Origin: Anaerosporomusa subterranea
GTDB taxonomy: Bacteria; Bacillota; Negativicutes; Sporomusales; Acetonemataceae
Reading direction: 5' to 3'
Assembly: GCF_001611555.1 (NCBI RefSeq)
Contig: NZ_LSGP01000028.1
Location: 1 to 64,000, forward strand
DNA: 64,000 nucleotides
Shown here: piece by piece, positions 52,279 to 59,507 of the stretch
Position numbering within the stretch: position 1 is the stretch's first letter
How the letters are laid out: each line of letters opens with the position of its first letter
Program-made: the position numbers and the translations under genes
The notes under the pieces: model-generated
Told to the model about the DNA's origin: nothing
The model's input: only the letters and a program-made list of their open reading frames with translations
Databases searched by the model: none

Positions 52279-53610
52279 ATGCTTCCCGTTAATCAATATA
52301 TGCGAACTCGAATCTGGGCGCTTGCTTGGCCGGTTGTTCTCGAGATGTCAGGACAAATGCTAGCCGGAACGTTGGTGACTGCGATGGTGGGGCACTTGGG
52401 TGCAATCAGTCTGGCTGCCGTCAGTCTGGCCATTATGGTACAGATGGCGGCAACTATGGCATTTGCCGCCGCTGGCACCGGAGCGGCAGCTATCATATCT
52501 CGCGAAGCGGGAGCCGGTAACTATCAGGCGGTTCGGAGTATATCCGGTCAGGCGGTTATGCTGGCAGGCGCACTGGGGACGATTCTTGCTGCTCTCGGCT
52601 ATGTATCATCATCGGTCATCTTCTCGGTATTGGATGCAGATGCGGCGGTCGCCGAACTGTCAAGCTCTCTCCTGCGCATGATGTTTTTATTTACGCCATT
52701 ATATCTGATTATGGCTGTCAGTAATTATATTTTGCGGGCAGTGGGGCGAACCATTGATTCTTTCTGGGTCAGTGTGCTCAATAATGGGACAAATATCGTT
52801 GTCAGCTATCTGTTGATATACGGAATTGGTCTGCCGCGCCTGGATGCACTCGGCGCAGCTTGGGGAACTGTTTTGGGGCAGACGTTAGGCGGAACGCTGG
52901 CTGTCATCATGCTGATACGTAGTCCGCTGATTGGTCTGCGATTCTCTGACGTGTTTGCATACCGGCGGAACGAAGTTGAGCGAGTACTGCGAGTCAGCAT
53001 TCCAGCTGCACTCGAACAGGCAGCCATGCAAGGCGGTCGGATTGCCTTTACCTTTCTGTTGGTTGGAGTGGGCACTGTCCAATTTGCTGCTCACCAAATT
53101 GCCATGCAGGTCGAGTCTATTTCGTTTTTACCGGGCTTTGGTTTTTCGGTTGCTGCCATGACGCTGGTCGGTTTTTCGCTCGGTCAAGGCGTATCGCACC
53201 GGGCGGCCCGTTATGTTCGGCTAACTCGCTCGATTGGATTCTGGTTGATGAGCGTCATGGGAGCAGTATTTTTCTTTTTTGCTGAGGAACTGACTGCACT
53301 GTTTATTAAAGACCCAGAAGTTCTCTATTGGGGTTCATTGTGTGTGAAAATAGCGGCAGTAGAGCAACCGACCATCGCACTCAACTATGTCATGGGTGGC
53401 GCGCTGCGTGGTGCGGGCGATACCAAGTGGCCAATGTATGTGACGACTATTGGAATCTGGCTAGTTCGGTTGCCGCTGATCTATTTGTTTATCACCGTTT
53501 GGAAGCATCCCATTACCACCGCCTGGTGGATCACTGCAGCCGATTTTCTCTTCAGGAGTGGGATATTGTGGTGGCGGTTTGAGACTGGCAAATGGAACAA
53601 ATCCATATAG
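52279..53610 (+). CDS. MATE family efflux transporter
   Basis: A 443-aa, 12-helix multidrug/toxin extrusion carrier. The first helices have WPVVLEMSGQMLAGTLVTAMVGHLG, and the second half starts around RVSIPAALEQAAMQGGRIAF, followed by PGFGFSVAAMTLVGFSLGQG. It probably exports cationic or aromatic compounds in exchange for Na+ or H+. ATG 52279 is used because GGAGG at 52268-52272 precedes it; starts at 52243 and 52258 have none. Element A5 begins 4 bases after the stop. Confidence 0.88.
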   Translation: MLPVNQYMRTRIWALAWPVVLEMSGQMLAGTLVTAMVGHLGAISLAAVSLAIMVQMAATMAFAAAGTGAAAIISREAGAGNYQAVRSISGQAVMLAGALGTILAALGYVSSSVIFSVLDADAAVAELSSSLLRMMFLFTPLYLIMAVSNYILRAVGRTIDSFWVSVLNNGTNIVVSYLLIYGIGLPRLDALGAAWGTVLGQTLGGTLAVIMLIRSPLIGLRFSDVFAYRRNEVERVLRVSIPAALEQAAMQGGRIAFTFLLVGVGTVQFAAHQIAMQVESISFLPGFGFSVAAMTLVGFSLGQGVSHRAARYVRLTRSIGFWLMSVMGAVFFFFAEELTALFIKDPEVLYWGSLCVKIAAVEQPTIALNYVMGGALRGAGDTKWPMYVTTIGIWLVRLPLIYLFITVWKHPITTAWWITAADFLFRSGILWWRFETGKWNKSI

Positions 53611-53613
53611 AGC

Positions 53614-53788
53614 AGGGCGTTGATATACCCCATCTACGTTGTTAGCCCCGCTCACCCCTTGCTTGCGTACCCGTATCGTACGCGGCGCGGCGGGGTGAGC
53701 GGGGCTGCCTAGTGATGCTACTCAGCTATTCTGCATCAGATAATTGAGAGCCTCATAGGTAACAAAACCTGGGGTATCTGAACGCCCT
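53614..53788 (+). repeat. Nested palindromic element A, copy 5
   Basis: Outer stem AGGGCGTT-GAT-ATACCCC / GGGGTAT-CTG-AACGCCCT. Shoulders CATCTACGTTGTT and GCCTAGTGATG. Perfect inner stem GCCCCGCTCACCCC / GGGGTGAGCGGGGC. Core GCGTAC / GTACGC. It carries the extra right module (GATGC...GCATC hairpin and CTCATAGGTAAC), like copy 1. Confidence 0.88.
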
Positions 53789-53811
53789 GCGGGGAAGTCT
53801 TCAGGGCTGCA

Positions 53812-54681
53812 CTAAAGAGAATTAGTACTTTCATGCTGGTTGCTGTTGCCCCTCCGGATGATTAGTACGCTGGCAACCAGGATCAGTCCGCCGCCGGCGA
53901 GGGTGTAGGGGCCGGGGATTTCGGCGAAGAACAGGTAGGCGTAGAGCAGGGCGCTGACAGGATCAATATAGGAAAGAATGCTGGCATGTTGAACTTTGAT
54001 TTTTGCCAGTCCGGTAAAGTAGAGACCGAGTGCGAACGCAGAGTGAATCACTCCCATTGTCAGCATGGACATTAGGCCGACAGTGGAGAAGGTTGGCGGC
54101 GACAGCAGCACGGTTGGCAGGAAAACGAGTGAGGACACGCCCATCTGCACTAGCACCAAGGTCAGCGGGGGTACATCTGTCAGGTATTTAGCTAAGACAA
54201 CCACTAGTGAGTAAAACAGCGCGCCGGTTAAGCCAAAAAGAATGCCGAGAAAGTCGCTGCTGGTAAAGGAAAGCTCGTAACTGGAAAGCATCAGCGCTAG
54301 ACCGCATGCGGCAAGACCCAGTGCGTAAAAAGCCCGCCTTTCTAAATGCTCCCCCAGGAACAATCTAGCCCAGATGATGGAGAACACTGGCGCGAGGTAA
54401 TACGTGAACACTGCGTTGCCAATGGTCGTCGCCTGAATCGCCTTGAAGAAGAACAGCCAGTTCAGCGACAGCACCAGACCTGCTGCCACCGTCCAGCGCC
54501 AGCGCAAAAATCGAAACGGCTGCTTGGCTAACAGCATATACAGCCCCAGTGCGACAAATGCGGAAAACACTCGGACGAACACGATCACATCAGCCGGCTG
54601 ATCAGCATAACGTACAAACACGCCAACGCTGCCCCAAATCAGCATGGATATGATTACTTGAAAATAGCCTGATGACAGCAT
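53812..54681 (-). CDS. EamA/DMT family transporter
   Basis: A 289-aa, 10-helix drug/metabolite transporter with two EamA repeats: IWGSVGVFVRYADQPADVI in the first and GLTGALFYSLVVVLAKYLT in the second, then YIDPVSALLYAYLFFAEIPG near 245. Members export amino acids or other metabolites. It is transcribed against the MATE gene, with element A5 between their ends. Substrate unknown. Confidence 0.87.
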   Translation of the reverse strand: MLSSGYFQVIISMLIWGSVGVFVRYADQPADVIVFVRVFSAFVALGLYMLLAKQPFRFLRWRWTVAAGLVLSLNWLFFFKAIQATTIGNAVFTYYLAPVFSIIWARLFLGEHLERRAFYALGLAACGLALMLSSYELSFTSSDFLGILFGLTGALFYSLVVVLAKYLTDVPPLTLVLVQMGVSSLVFLPTVLLSPPTFSTVGLMSMLTMGVIHSAFALGLYFTGLAKIKVQHASILSYIDPVSALLYAYLFFAEIPGPYTLAGGGLILVASVLIIRRGNSNQHESTNSL

Positions 54682-54772
54682 AGTACAACTCCAATCTAGT
54701 TATATACCCCGTCCAATTCGACTAATGTCACAATGACTCCTGCGAGTAAGCGGCAGTGAAGCTGTGCCAATT

Positions 54773-54816
54773 AAGAATAAGAGCAACGGCGCATATGCGC
54801 CGTTGCTCTTATTCTT
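54773..54816. terminator. 44-bp perfect palindrome at the end of the HD-GYP gene
   Basis: AAGAATAAGAGCAACGGCGC followed by AT, then the exact inverse. The right half contains the last codons and the stop of the minus-strand HD-GYP gene (54809-54811). It is a strong hairpin on either strand, with TTATTCTT as a modest T-run. Confidence 0.7.
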
Positions 54817-55822
54817 CGATTAATTGTTCAATCGTAATATTCGGCTGCAATACCAAATCAATCTCCAAACGGGAGGCGTCTGCCAGTTCTACGCAGGGCC
54901 GCAGCGGCATGCGCACTTTATTTCTCAACACATAGGCAAGCTTGCCACTGTTAAGTTTCACTAAACTGCCAACCGGATACACAGCAATTGTCTGGAAAAA
55001 GGCACGGAGCGTGGTCAGATCAAAAGCAGCATTTCCGTTAACCAACATGTTTTCTACAATTTCCTGACGCGACAGCTGTGTTTCTTTTTCGCAGGCGATT
55101 GCTCGGTCGTAATAATTGGCGATGGCTACAATCCGTGAAAGGGGATGAATATCTTTAGCGAGTAGGCCGAGAGGATTACCTGTGCCATCTGGTCGTTCAT
55201 GGTGTTCGGCGGCTATACGCGCCACAGTCGGACTGAACTTATTTGCAAGCAGCAGATCCTTGCCGTAGATTGTGTGTATATAGGCATTTTCTGGAGATAC
55301 ATCCTCAGTCAACGCCGTTTTGCCGATATCATGAAGCAGAGCGCCAATAGCGATTTCAGACAGAACCGAAGCGGGCAACTTGAGATATAGGGCAGTGACA
55401 ATCGACAGCAAGCAGACATTGACAGAATGGCTGATTTCATCTTCAGTTGGCTGACGAACTGACAGGTTGATGATGTCTGGTATTTGGGTTTCTAGATGGG
55501 CAATGACTTCCTTCACCATTGAATTAATACGTTGAAGATATAAAAAGCGAAGTTTTAAGTTTTGTGATTGTTTCCATCGCAGGTTCGTCAGGGCCTGAAA
55601 ACAAAGAGCCAACTCTTGACGCAACTCTTCAGGAATTATCGGTGGTGGTTTTAGTGACGCGGCATATGGATCAAAGATGCGGAGTTGGCGAAACCCCAAC
55701 TGCCTTAATCGTATCAGATATGTATTAGTCAGAATCGATCCATTTTCTAATAATAAATTACCACGGTCGTCAAAGACATCTTGAGTAAGTACCATTCCAG
55801 CACGGATGTAATCAAATAACAC
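54809..55822 (-). CDS. HD-GYP domain cyclic-di-GMP phosphodiesterase-like protein
   Basis: A 337-aa cytoplasmic protein. The HD-GYP domain spans about 120-290: HSVNVCLLS, LLHDIGK near 167, the second-metal HT in IHTIYGKDLL, AEHHERPDGTGNP near 208 and IVAIANYYDRAIA near 232. The signature GYP reads GNP here, which is known to vary. The N-terminal part is similar to uncharacterised regions of Clostridial HD-GYP proteins. It would degrade cyclic-di-GMP, controlling motility, biofilm or sporulation. Confidence 0.87.
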   Translation of the reverse strand: MLFDYIRAGMVLTQDVFDDRGNLLLENGSILTNTYLIRLRQLGFRQLRIFDPYAASLKPPPIIPEELRQELALCFQALTNLRWKQSQNLKLRFLYLQRINSMVKEVIAHLETQIPDIINLSVRQPTEDEISHSVNVCLLSIVTALYLKLPASVLSEIAIGALLHDIGKTALTEDVSPENAYIHTIYGKDLLLANKFSPTVARIAAEHHERPDGTGNPLGLLAKDIHPLSRIVAIANYYDRAIACEKETQLSRQEIVENMLVNGNAAFDLTTLRAFFQTIAVYPVGSLVKLNSGKLAYVLRNKVRMPLRPCVELADASRLEIDLVLQPNITIEQLIEE

Positions 55823-55987
55823 AATTGCGCACCTTTCTATGATGGGTTGTATGTCAATTATACCTGCTGATAACAGGAAATCCTAGGCAAATACTTACAG
55901 TAAGGTAGGACCTTGGTCTTATTTCTAAGCATAAGGATTCCTTTGTATGCGCATCCTATCTATGGAAGTCAGAAAGGAGGGATCACC

Positions 55988-56185
55988 ATGCTTACGGCCA
56001 AAGAATTAATGCATCTCGAAGATGTCCTGACTATGGAAGAAAGTTGCGCGAAAGCCTGTAACCATTTTGCCAGTATGACACAAGATAATCAGGCAAAACA
56101 GGTGTTGCAACAAATGGCTCAAAAAGATCAGCAGCATCTCCAGACTCTCAAAAAGCATTTAAGCGCAGGGCAAACCCTACAATAA
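55988..56185 (+). CDS. Small helical coat-associated protein (CotF-like, 65 aa)
   Basis: A 65-aa two-helix protein (LMHLEDVLTMEESCAKACNHF; VLQQMAQKDQQHLQTL), the half-ferritin-like pattern of small spore coat proteins. ATG 55988 has AAAGGAGGG 7 bases upstream; extension to 55913 has no site. The CotF-type gene follows after 21 bases, so both are probably expressed in the mother cell during sporulation. Confidence 0.7.
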   Translation: MLTAKELMHLEDVLTMEESCAKACNHFASMTQDNQAKQVLQQMAQKDQQHLQTLKKHLSAGQTLQ

Positions 56186-56206
56186 AGGAAGTTGAGGTGA
56201 ATCAGA

Positions 56207-56533
56207 TTGGCACAAATGGGACAACAAGGGCAACAAGGCCAACAGGGTCAAATGAGCGGCCAGGGCATGCAATTCACTGACCGAGACATCTTGCAGGTCT
56301 GCCTGAACGAATGTAAACATATTGCTACTTCCATGAATACCTATATTCTTGAAGCGAATAACGAACAGCTTCGCCGCGACTATATGAATGTGCTAGGTGA
56401 CGTCTACAGCCATCAGAAACAAGTGTATGATCTGATGCAACAGAAAGGTTATTACCAGACGAAAAACGCCAACCCTCAAGACATCGCACAAGCACAGTCT
56501 AAATTCAGCTCACAGCAAGGCCAAATGTCATAA
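56207..56533 (+). CDS. Spore coat protein, CotF family
   Basis: A 108-aa protein. Gln/Gly-rich N-terminus (GQQGQQGQQGQMSGQG), then a CotF-type helical domain: TDRDILQVCLNECKHIATSM, TYILEANNEQLRRDYMN, SHQKQVYDLMQQKGYYQ. TTG 56207 follows GAGGTGA. CotF proteins are inner or outer spore coat components; this supports an endospore former. A terminator follows. Confidence 0.83.
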   Translation: MAQMGQQGQQGQQGQMSGQGMQFTDRDILQVCLNECKHIATSMNTYILEANNEQLRRDYMNVLGDVYSHQKQVYDLMQQKGYYQTKNANPQDIAQAQSKFSSQQGQMS

Positions 56534-56546
56534 GATGTTAAAAAAG

Positions 56547-56572
56547 CTCCGGATAAATCCGGGGTTTTTTTT
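56547..56572 (+). terminator. Intrinsic terminator of the coat-protein operon
   Basis: CTCCGGA-TAAA-TCCGGGG followed by eight T. Confidence 0.85.
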
Positions 56573-56643
56573 ATAGGGTACTGATTTATAAATTTTCTGA
56601 AGCTGTAAAGCCTTGTGACGTAAGGCTTGGTCGCTATTTCGCG

Positions 56644-56739
56644 GCGGTCTTCTTTCTATAAAAATGTTAGTCGTCCATAGTGGCGCTAGTGCTGCTTGTG
56701 GCGTTTGTGCTATCGTACTTTATCCTTTCCCAAGACCGC
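56644..56739. repeat. GTGCTATCGTAC repeat, copy D2
   Basis: GCGGTCTT at the left pairs with AAGACCGC at the right. Between them, TCCATAGTGGCGCTAGTG and GTTTGTGCTATCGTAC match copy D1 at 35898. Confidence 0.6.
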
Positions 56740-56771
56740 ATCAGCAGTTTTTCTTATGAGGAAAAAATTCC

Positions 56772-56800
56772 TTGACAGATGAGCGTAACTCACGTATTAT
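56772..56800 (+). promoter_or_regulatory. Promoter of the Fur-family gene
   Basis: TTGACA (56772-56777), 17 bases, TATTAT (56795-56800). An AATAATTATT palindrome at 56816-56825 and ATTATTATT at 56838 lie just downstream and could be an autoregulatory Fur/PerR-type box. Confidence 0.7.
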
Positions 56801-56866
56801 GACTATGAGTATAGCGAATAATTATTGTTTGTTGGCTATTATTATTGGGAAGTAGGTGTTGCTTCG

Positions 56867-57292
56867 ATGGAAGGCCAAATTACTGCGATGCTACGGGAAA
56901 GGGGCTTTAAAGTCACTCCGCAACGGCTCGCAATTTATGAAACTCTGCGCCAGACCAAATCCCATCCTAGCGCAGAAATGATTTTTCATGAGTTACAGCC
57001 GCTCTATCCGACGATGAGCTTGGCTACTGTATACAAGACGATTGAAATACTCAAAGAAATTGGCTTGATACAGGTTCTTAACGCTGGCGAAGACAGCTTC
57101 CGTTATGATGCTGATGTCAGTAATCATCCGCATGTCCGCTGTATGAAATGCGGCAGAGTGGATGATATTATGGGCATTGAATCTGAAGATTTTATTGATT
57201 TAATTTCACAGAATACCTCATATAAGTTGACTGGACAGCAGTTTTACTTTTATGGGATATGCCCGAAGTGCCAAATCACCACCCCCCACTAG
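56867..57292 (+). CDS. Fur family regulator, PerR-like
   Basis: A 141-aa metalloregulator: winged helix (about 1-75; GFKVTPQRLAIYETL, HPSAEMIFHEL, SLATVYKTIEIL) and dimerisation domain (about 80-141) with SNHPHVRCMKCG and CPKC, giving the structural zinc Cys4 site, plus His/Asp residues of the regulatory metal site. The pattern (HPHVRC, Cys4 zinc) fits PerR, a peroxide sensor, better than Fur or Zur. ATG 56867 is used. Element A6 starts at the base after the stop. Confidence 0.87.
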   Translation: MEGQITAMLRERGFKVTPQRLAIYETLRQTKSHPSAEMIFHELQPLYPTMSLATVYKTIEILKEIGLIQVLNAGEDSFRYDADVSNHPHVRCMKCGRVDDIMGIESEDFIDLISQNTSYKLTGQQFYFYGICPKCQITTPH

Positions 57293-57418
57293 GCTGGCCG
57301 CCGATATGCCCCCATCTGCGTTGTTAGACCCGCCAACCCATTGCTAGCGTACCCCGCGTACGCGTCGCTGCTGGGCCGGCGGGTCTGCCTAGCATCTGGA
57401 GGCATCTCGACGGCCAGC
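57293..57418 (+). repeat. Nested palindromic element A, copy 6
   Basis: Outer stem GCTGGCCG...ATGCC / GGCAT...CGGCCAGC. Shoulders CATCTGCGTTGTTAG and GCCTAGCATCTGG. Inner stem AGACCCGCC / GGCGGGTCT. The core hairpin is shortened (GCGTACCCCGCGTACGC). Confidence 0.87.
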
Positions 57419-57420
57419 GA

Positions 57421-57606
57421 GGCAGAGCACCGATATACCCTCAGCTGCGACGCGCACGGATGCGCTAGTGCCGAATGCGCCATGGACGGCATAGGATTCG
57501 GCAGTTGTTGGACCAGCCACCCCATTGCTTGCGTACCGCTGAACGTACGCGGCGCTGCTGGGTTGGCTGGTCCGCCTAGCATCTAAGGGCATCTCGACGC
57601 TCTGCC
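57421..57606 (+). repeat. Nested palindromic element A, copy 7 (long form)
   Basis: Outer stem GGCAGAGC...ATACCCT / AGGGCAT...GCTCTGCC. Inner stem GGACCAGCCACCCCA / TGGGTTGGCTGGTCC with one mismatch. Core GCGTAC / GTACGC. It has the same two extra left hairpins as copy 1, with different stem sequence: CGC-ACGGAT-GCG and GCCGAAT / ATTCGGC. It lies in tandem with copy 6. Confidence 0.87.
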
Positions 57607-57629
57607 AGCCATTGCATCGAAAGTCCTCT

Positions 57630-57708
57630 AAGAAGATCGCTGCGCCTCGCTCGCGATGATACGTAATGTGTTGTCATCGCGAGGGCTTTAGCCCGCGGCG
57701 ATCTTCTT
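57630..57708. repeat. GCAATGACA/ATCGCGAG palindrome, copy C2
   Basis: AAGAAGATCGC...TCGCGATGA pairs with TCATCGCGA...GCGATCTTCTT. Same family as C1 at 35722. Confidence 0.65.
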
Positions 57709-57819
57709 CCGATTTTTCTACACCCAGCTTGATGTGCAATCGGCTGGGTCCTTTTTTGTTTGCAGGAAACATGGCGTGAGAGACGAACTATCTTCGTATA
57801 GGAAAGAGGAGGGATAGCG

Positions 57820-58461
57820 GTGGATTTGGCCAAATACATTGATCACACGATCCTAAAACCGGAGGCATCAATTGAGCAGATTCGCGTGCTGTGTCAGGAA
57901 GCGGCAGAGCATGGTTTTGCTGCGGTTTGCGTGAACCCGGTATTTGTAGACCTTGCTGCCCATTTGTTACGCGGCTCTGGCGTTAAGGTTGCAACCGTGG
58001 TGGGCTTTCCGTTGGGCGCTACGTTGACTGAAATAAAGGCAGCAGAGACCAAGGCGGCTACTGAGCGGCGTGCTGATGAGATCGACATGGTAATTAACCT
58101 CGGAGCAGTCAAGTCTGGTGCCTGGGATGCGGTTGAAAGTGACATTCGCGCGGTCGTAGAGGCTGCCGAGGGGCGAACCGTGAAGGTTATCATTGAAACC
58201 TGCTTGTTGACAAATGAGGAGAAACGTCGGGCCTGTGAGGCGGCGCTTGCGGCGGGAGCTCATTTTGTCAAGACTTCGACCGGGTTCAGTTCTAGCGGCG
58301 CGACCGTGGAAGATATATTGTTAATGAAAGAAGTTGTCGGCGACAAGGCGCTTATCAAAGCCTCCGGCGGCGTTAGGAACCGCGAACAGGCTCTAGCCAT
58401 GATCGCCGCCGGTGCCAGCCGTATTGGCACAAGCGCTGGAGTGACGATTGTCACTATCTAG
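57820..58461 (+). CDS. deoC: Deoxyribose-phosphate aldolase
   Basis: A 213-aa class I aldolase cleaving 2-deoxyribose-5-phosphate to acetaldehyde and glyceraldehyde-3-phosphate. DHTILKPEA at the N-terminus, VVGFPLGA near 66, [10 protein letters not shown] near 87, the Schiff-base Lys in [14 protein letters not shown] near 150 and KASGGVRN near 178 are complete. GTG 57820 follows GAGGAGGG. It stands alone, without other deoxynucleoside genes. Confidence 0.95.
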   Translation: MDLAKYIDHTILKPEASIEQIRVLCQEAAEHGFAAVCVNPVFVDLAAHLLRGSGVKVATVVGFPLGATLTEIKAAETKAATERRADEIDMVINLGAVKSGAWDAVESDIRAVVEAAEGRTVKVIIETCLLTNEEKRRACEAALAAGAHFVKTSTGFSSSGATVEDILLMKEVVGDKALIKASGGVRNREQALAMIAAGASRIGTSAGVTIVTI

Positions 58462-58533
58462 TATACATAATATACCTGTAGTATAGGTGTTTGAAGGCAT
58501 GATATACTGGTACCGCGTGAGAGGAGGGGTACC

Positions 58534-59394
58534 ATGCAGAAACTTGGACCCATGAGCCTTGTGCCGGTAGCCGTTATTGTTGCGGCGGCCATTTTTTTTC
58601 TAACACCGCTGCGTATTTCTATGGCGTTTTATCCCCTGGTCCGTCAAGCGGCCCAGGCGAAAATGGAATATGAGACTCGGAATTTTACCGTTGTCGAAAC
58701 ACCACATTTTGCTGTTCGCTACAGTGATGGTGATAATGAGATGGCGCAACTGGTAGCCCAAGCTGCCGAACAGGCTTATCAGCCGGTCACGACTATGCTT
58801 GGCCGTGAACCTAACAGTAAGACACTAATTGTTATGTACCCTGACCGCAGTGAGCTGCGCAAAGCCTTCGGCTGGTCTGGTGATGAGAGTGCCATGGGTG
58901 TATATTGGGGCGGCGTGATTCAGGTACTGTCGCCACGTGATTGGATGAAGTCAGGTGTGTCGGCTAATGAGTTTAGTCGTTCCGGTCCGATGGTTCATGA
59001 GTTTACTCACCTAGTGTTTGATCACCTGACTCAAGGCAACTACCCCCGCTGGTTCACAGAAGGCTTGGCTCAATATGCTGAGTATACGATTAACGACTAT
59101 GAGTGGCTGACCGCGACGAATTCACTGTCTGGCCACCTGCATACGATGGCTGAACTCGATGCCAGTTTTGATGATCTGCCGAATCAGTCCTTAGCCTATC
59201 GGGAATCGTTTGCTGCTGTGCGCTACATTGCAGAGGTTCATGGCGACGATGCATTGCGTCAAGTGATTGACCAATTGCGCGCGGGGCGTAAGATGAACCA
59301 AGCAATTCAGTCAGTACTAGCGATGAACTACTCTGAGTATGAACAAAGCTGGCAACAGTGGGCTGCCATGAACATGAAGCATAACCAAAAATAG
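58534..59394 (+). CDS. Membrane-anchored zincin (peptidase MA-like)
   Basis: A 286-aa protein with one N-terminal membrane helix (VPVAVIVAAAIFFLTPL) and an extracytoplasmic gluzincin domain: zinc motif HEFTHLVFDHL (HExxH) near 151 and WFTEGLAQYAEY near 170 with the third ligand Glu. Domain length fits the peptidase MA family. GAGAGGAGGGG precedes ATG 58534. Substrate unknown; probably a cell-surface protease. Confidence 0.8.
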   Translation: MQKLGPMSLVPVAVIVAAAIFFLTPLRISMAFYPLVRQAAQAKMEYETRNFTVVETPHFAVRYSDGDNEMAQLVAQAAEQAYQPVTTMLGREPNSKTLIVMYPDRSELRKAFGWSGDESAMGVYWGGVIQVLSPRDWMKSGVSANEFSRSGPMVHEFTHLVFDHLTQGNYPRWFTEGLAQYAEYTINDYEWLTATNSLSGHLHTMAELDASFDDLPNQSLAYRESFAAVRYIAEVHGDDALRQVIDQLRAGRKMNQAIQSVLAMNYSEYEQSWQQWAAMNMKHNQK

Positions 59395-59507
59395 AAGCGA
59401 CGAGAGCGTGCGAAGCAGCTCCTGTCGCTTCTTTCCTATTCTGGGGATAAAGTTACTTAAACTGGGGAAACAATAGATGATTCGAGTATTCTTCTGTGAG
59501 GCTTACC

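Noticed and set aside
54809..55822. Inactive HD-GYP because GYP reads GNP
   Set aside because: Metal-binding HD and HHE residues are intact, and the Tyr position varies among active members.
57341..57592. Overlapping frames on both strands near 57.3-57.8 kb
   Set aside because: Produced by the palindromic elements A6/A7 and C2, which are open in several frames because of their composition.
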